Assembly: GCA_023431405.1 (NCBI GenBank)
Contig: JAEYVZ010000073.1
Location: forward strand, 1 to 13,713
Length of the DNA: 13,713 bases
Origin: Actinomycetes bacterium
Lineage (GTDB): Bacteria > Actinomycetota > Actinomycetes > Actinomycetales > Microbacteriaceae
Direction: 5' to 3'
The notes beneath the pieces are model-generated. The model made no database searches, had not been told where the DNA came from, and saw only the letters and a program-made list of their open reading frames with translations. Shown in pieces: positions 12,397 to 13,713 of this stretch (position 1 is its first letter; every line of letters begins with the position of its first letter). The position numbers and the translations under genes are program-made.

Positions 12397-12441
12397 ATGT
12401 CGGTCACACGCGCCAAGGCGGTGCGTGGGAGCGGAGCACGT

Positions 12442-13626
12442 GTGACGTCGGCACCCGAAGCCACGATCGACCGGCCCGGCTCTGCGGAGTCGGCGACCAC
12501 CGGGGCCCTTGCGGCCGGTTCTGTCGTGCTGGCAGGAATCACCAAGAACTACGGCGAGCAGCGTGCCGTCGACGATCTGTCGCTGACGATCCAGCCGGGC
12601 GAGTTCCTCTCGCTCCTCGGGCCGTCGGGATGCGGCAAGACGACGACGCTGCGGATGATCGCAGGGTTCGAGCACCCCGACGCGGGCGACATCGTCATCT
12701 CGGGCCGGAGCGTGCTCGGCACCCCGCCGTTCAAGCGCGACGTCAACACCGTGTTCCAGGCGTACGCCCTCTTCCCCCACATGTCGGTGGCCGAGAACGT
12801 GGCCTATGGCATGCAGCAGCGCCGCACGCCCAAGAGCGAGATCCGCGACCGCGTCTCGGCGGCGCTCGACATGGTGCAGATGCGCCGGTTCGCCGACCGC
12901 AAGCCCACGCAGCTCTCCGGCGGCCAGCAGCAGCGCATCGCTCTGGCCCGCGCGCTCGTCAACCGCCCGTCCGTGCTCCTGCTCGACGAGCCGCTCGGCG
13001 CCCTCGACCGCCAGCTCCGCGAGGAGATGCAGCTCGAGCTGAAGCTCCTGCAGTCGCGGCTGGGCATCACCTTCGTCTTCGTGACCCACGATCAAGGCGA
13101 AGCGCTCTCGATGAGCGATCGCATCGCGATCATGCGCGAAGGCCGCATCGAGCAGCTCGCCGATGCCGACACCGTCTACGCCCGACCCGCCTCGGCCTAC
13201 GTCGCCGCGTTCGTCGGCCAGCAGAACTTCTTCCGCGGCCAGGTCGCCGCCGGCGGCGACGCCGTGGCATCCGCTCACGTGCTCGTGCGCGGCAGCGGCA
13301 GCCCGCTCGCGGCGGGTTCGGCAGGGGAGGCGGCCGTGCGCCCGGAGTTCGTGCGCATCGAAGCCGACTCCCCCGCGGCTCCCCTCGCCGAGGCGAACGC
13401 CGTCCGGGGTGAGCTCCTCGGCATCTCGCACCTCGGCGAGACGATGCAGTACCTCGTGCGGCTCGGCGACGACCAGAGCCTCATCGTGCGCCGCCCGACA
13501 CCGGAGGCACCCGCCCTCCGCGTCGGCGACCCCGTCGTGTGCACGTGGTCGCCGCAGCACGTGCTCCTGTTCCCCGCCGACGACGCCGCGCAGCAGGGCG
13601 GGTACGTCGCCCCGCCCACCGAGTAG
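12442..13626 (+). CDS. potA: PotA-type ABC importer ATPase (spermidine/putrescine family)
   Basis: This 394-aa ATPase energises an importer of the polyamine/opine/iron group. It has Walker A GPSGCGKTT (60-68), Q-loop VFQAYALFPHMSVAENVAYG (104-123, Q106), signature LSGGQQQRI (158-166), Walker B LLLDEP (179-184), switch His in FVTHDQGEALSMSDRI (H216), and a C-terminal TOBE-type domain (about 262-377) with RPEFVRIEAD and the strand ending CTWSPQHVLLFP. Polyamine specificity is only the family default. I chose the GTG at 12442 because GGAGCGGAG lies 5 nt upstream; the in-frame ATG at 12397 has no ribosome site and overlaps the candidate promoter. No permease or binding protein gene is next to it here. 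The partners would be expected downstream, beyond the broken end of the sequence. Confidence 0.9.
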   Translation: MTSAPEATIDRPGSAESATTGALAAGSVVLAGITKNYGEQRAVDDLSLTIQPGEFLSLLGPSGCGKTTTLRMIAGFEHPDAGDIVISGRSVLGTPPFKRDVNTVFQAYALFPHMSVAENVAYGMQQRRTPKSEIRDRVSAALDMVQMRRFADRKPTQLSGGQQQRIALARALVNRPSVLLLDEPLGALDRQLREEMQLELKLLQSRLGITFVFVTHDQGEALSMSDRIAIMREGRIEQLADADTVYARPASAYVAAFVGQQNFFRGQVAAGGDAVASAHVLVRGSGSPLAAGSAGEAAVRPEFVRIEADSPAAPLAEANAVRGELLGISHLGETMQYLVRLGDDQSLIVRRPTPEAPALRVGDPVVCTWSPQHVLLFPADDAAQQGGYVAPPTE

Positions 13627-13650
13627 CCGACCACCGCTCCCTCGACGGCG

Positions 13651-13713
<63 letters not shown>

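Noticed and set aside
12397..12441. ATG at 12397 as start of the PotA-type ATPase
   Set aside because: No ribosome site precedes it and it abuts the TATTGA box, so the mRNA would probably begin after it. The GTG at 12442 has GGAG at good spacing.

Overview
The window is high-GC DNA. Its gene style points to an actinobacterium, probably a Microbacteriaceae member such as Microbacterium. The signs are overlapping ATGA gene junctions, apparently leaderless genes with TAnnnT boxes just before the start codon, GTG starts, and two copies of a small WLHP-motif protein that I know from memory in that family. No RNA gene, insertion sequence, phage gene or CRISPR array is visible.

Left region (1-8710): a transport and oxidation cluster. 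Reading leftwards on the minus strand it holds an NtaA/SnaA/DszA-type FMN-dependent monooxygenase (6952-5582), a family 5 substrate-binding lipoprotein (5532-3991), two peptide-type ABC permeases (3988-2936 and 2939-2055), two peptide-type ATPases (2058-1144 and 1151-291), and the N-terminal part of a probable alpha/beta hydrolase cut by the window edge (222-1). The five transporter genes are separated by 2 bp or overlap by 4-8 bp, so they are one operon. Behind the monooxygenase, same strand, lies a two-domain rhodanese-type sulfurtransferase (7949-7068). Facing away from it is a flavin reductase (8090-8710) that could supply reduced FMN to the monooxygenase. Import, FMNH2-dependent cleavage and sulfane-sulfur handling together suggest scavenging of an organosulfur compound. 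The substrate is not determined by the sequence. An exact 11-bp motif, ACGGCGAAACG, lies upstream of the monooxygenase and again between the rhodanese and the reductase, which suggests shared control.

Middle region (8799-12206): small housekeeping and stress genes. A small alarmone synthetase (8799-9611) converges on a general-stress-type short-chain dehydrogenase (10502-9630). The latter is divergent from a 125-aa conserved protein (10635-11012), which converges on its own paralogue (11377-11051). Next come a 90-aa protein of unknown function (11830-11558, minus) and a 52-aa hydrophobic membrane peptide (12048-12206, plus). Two divergent intergenic regions share an 18-bp motif (16 of 18 identical) ending in GGGGGTTGACA, and a shortened, reversed form precedes the 52-aa gene. 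These genes may form a small regulon.

Right region (12369-13713): a PotA-type ATPase (12442-13626) with a plausible promoter and ribosome site. Its expected partner genes are missing because the sequence then dissolves into a 29-base C run and C-rich sequence, which looks like a contig-end artefact.
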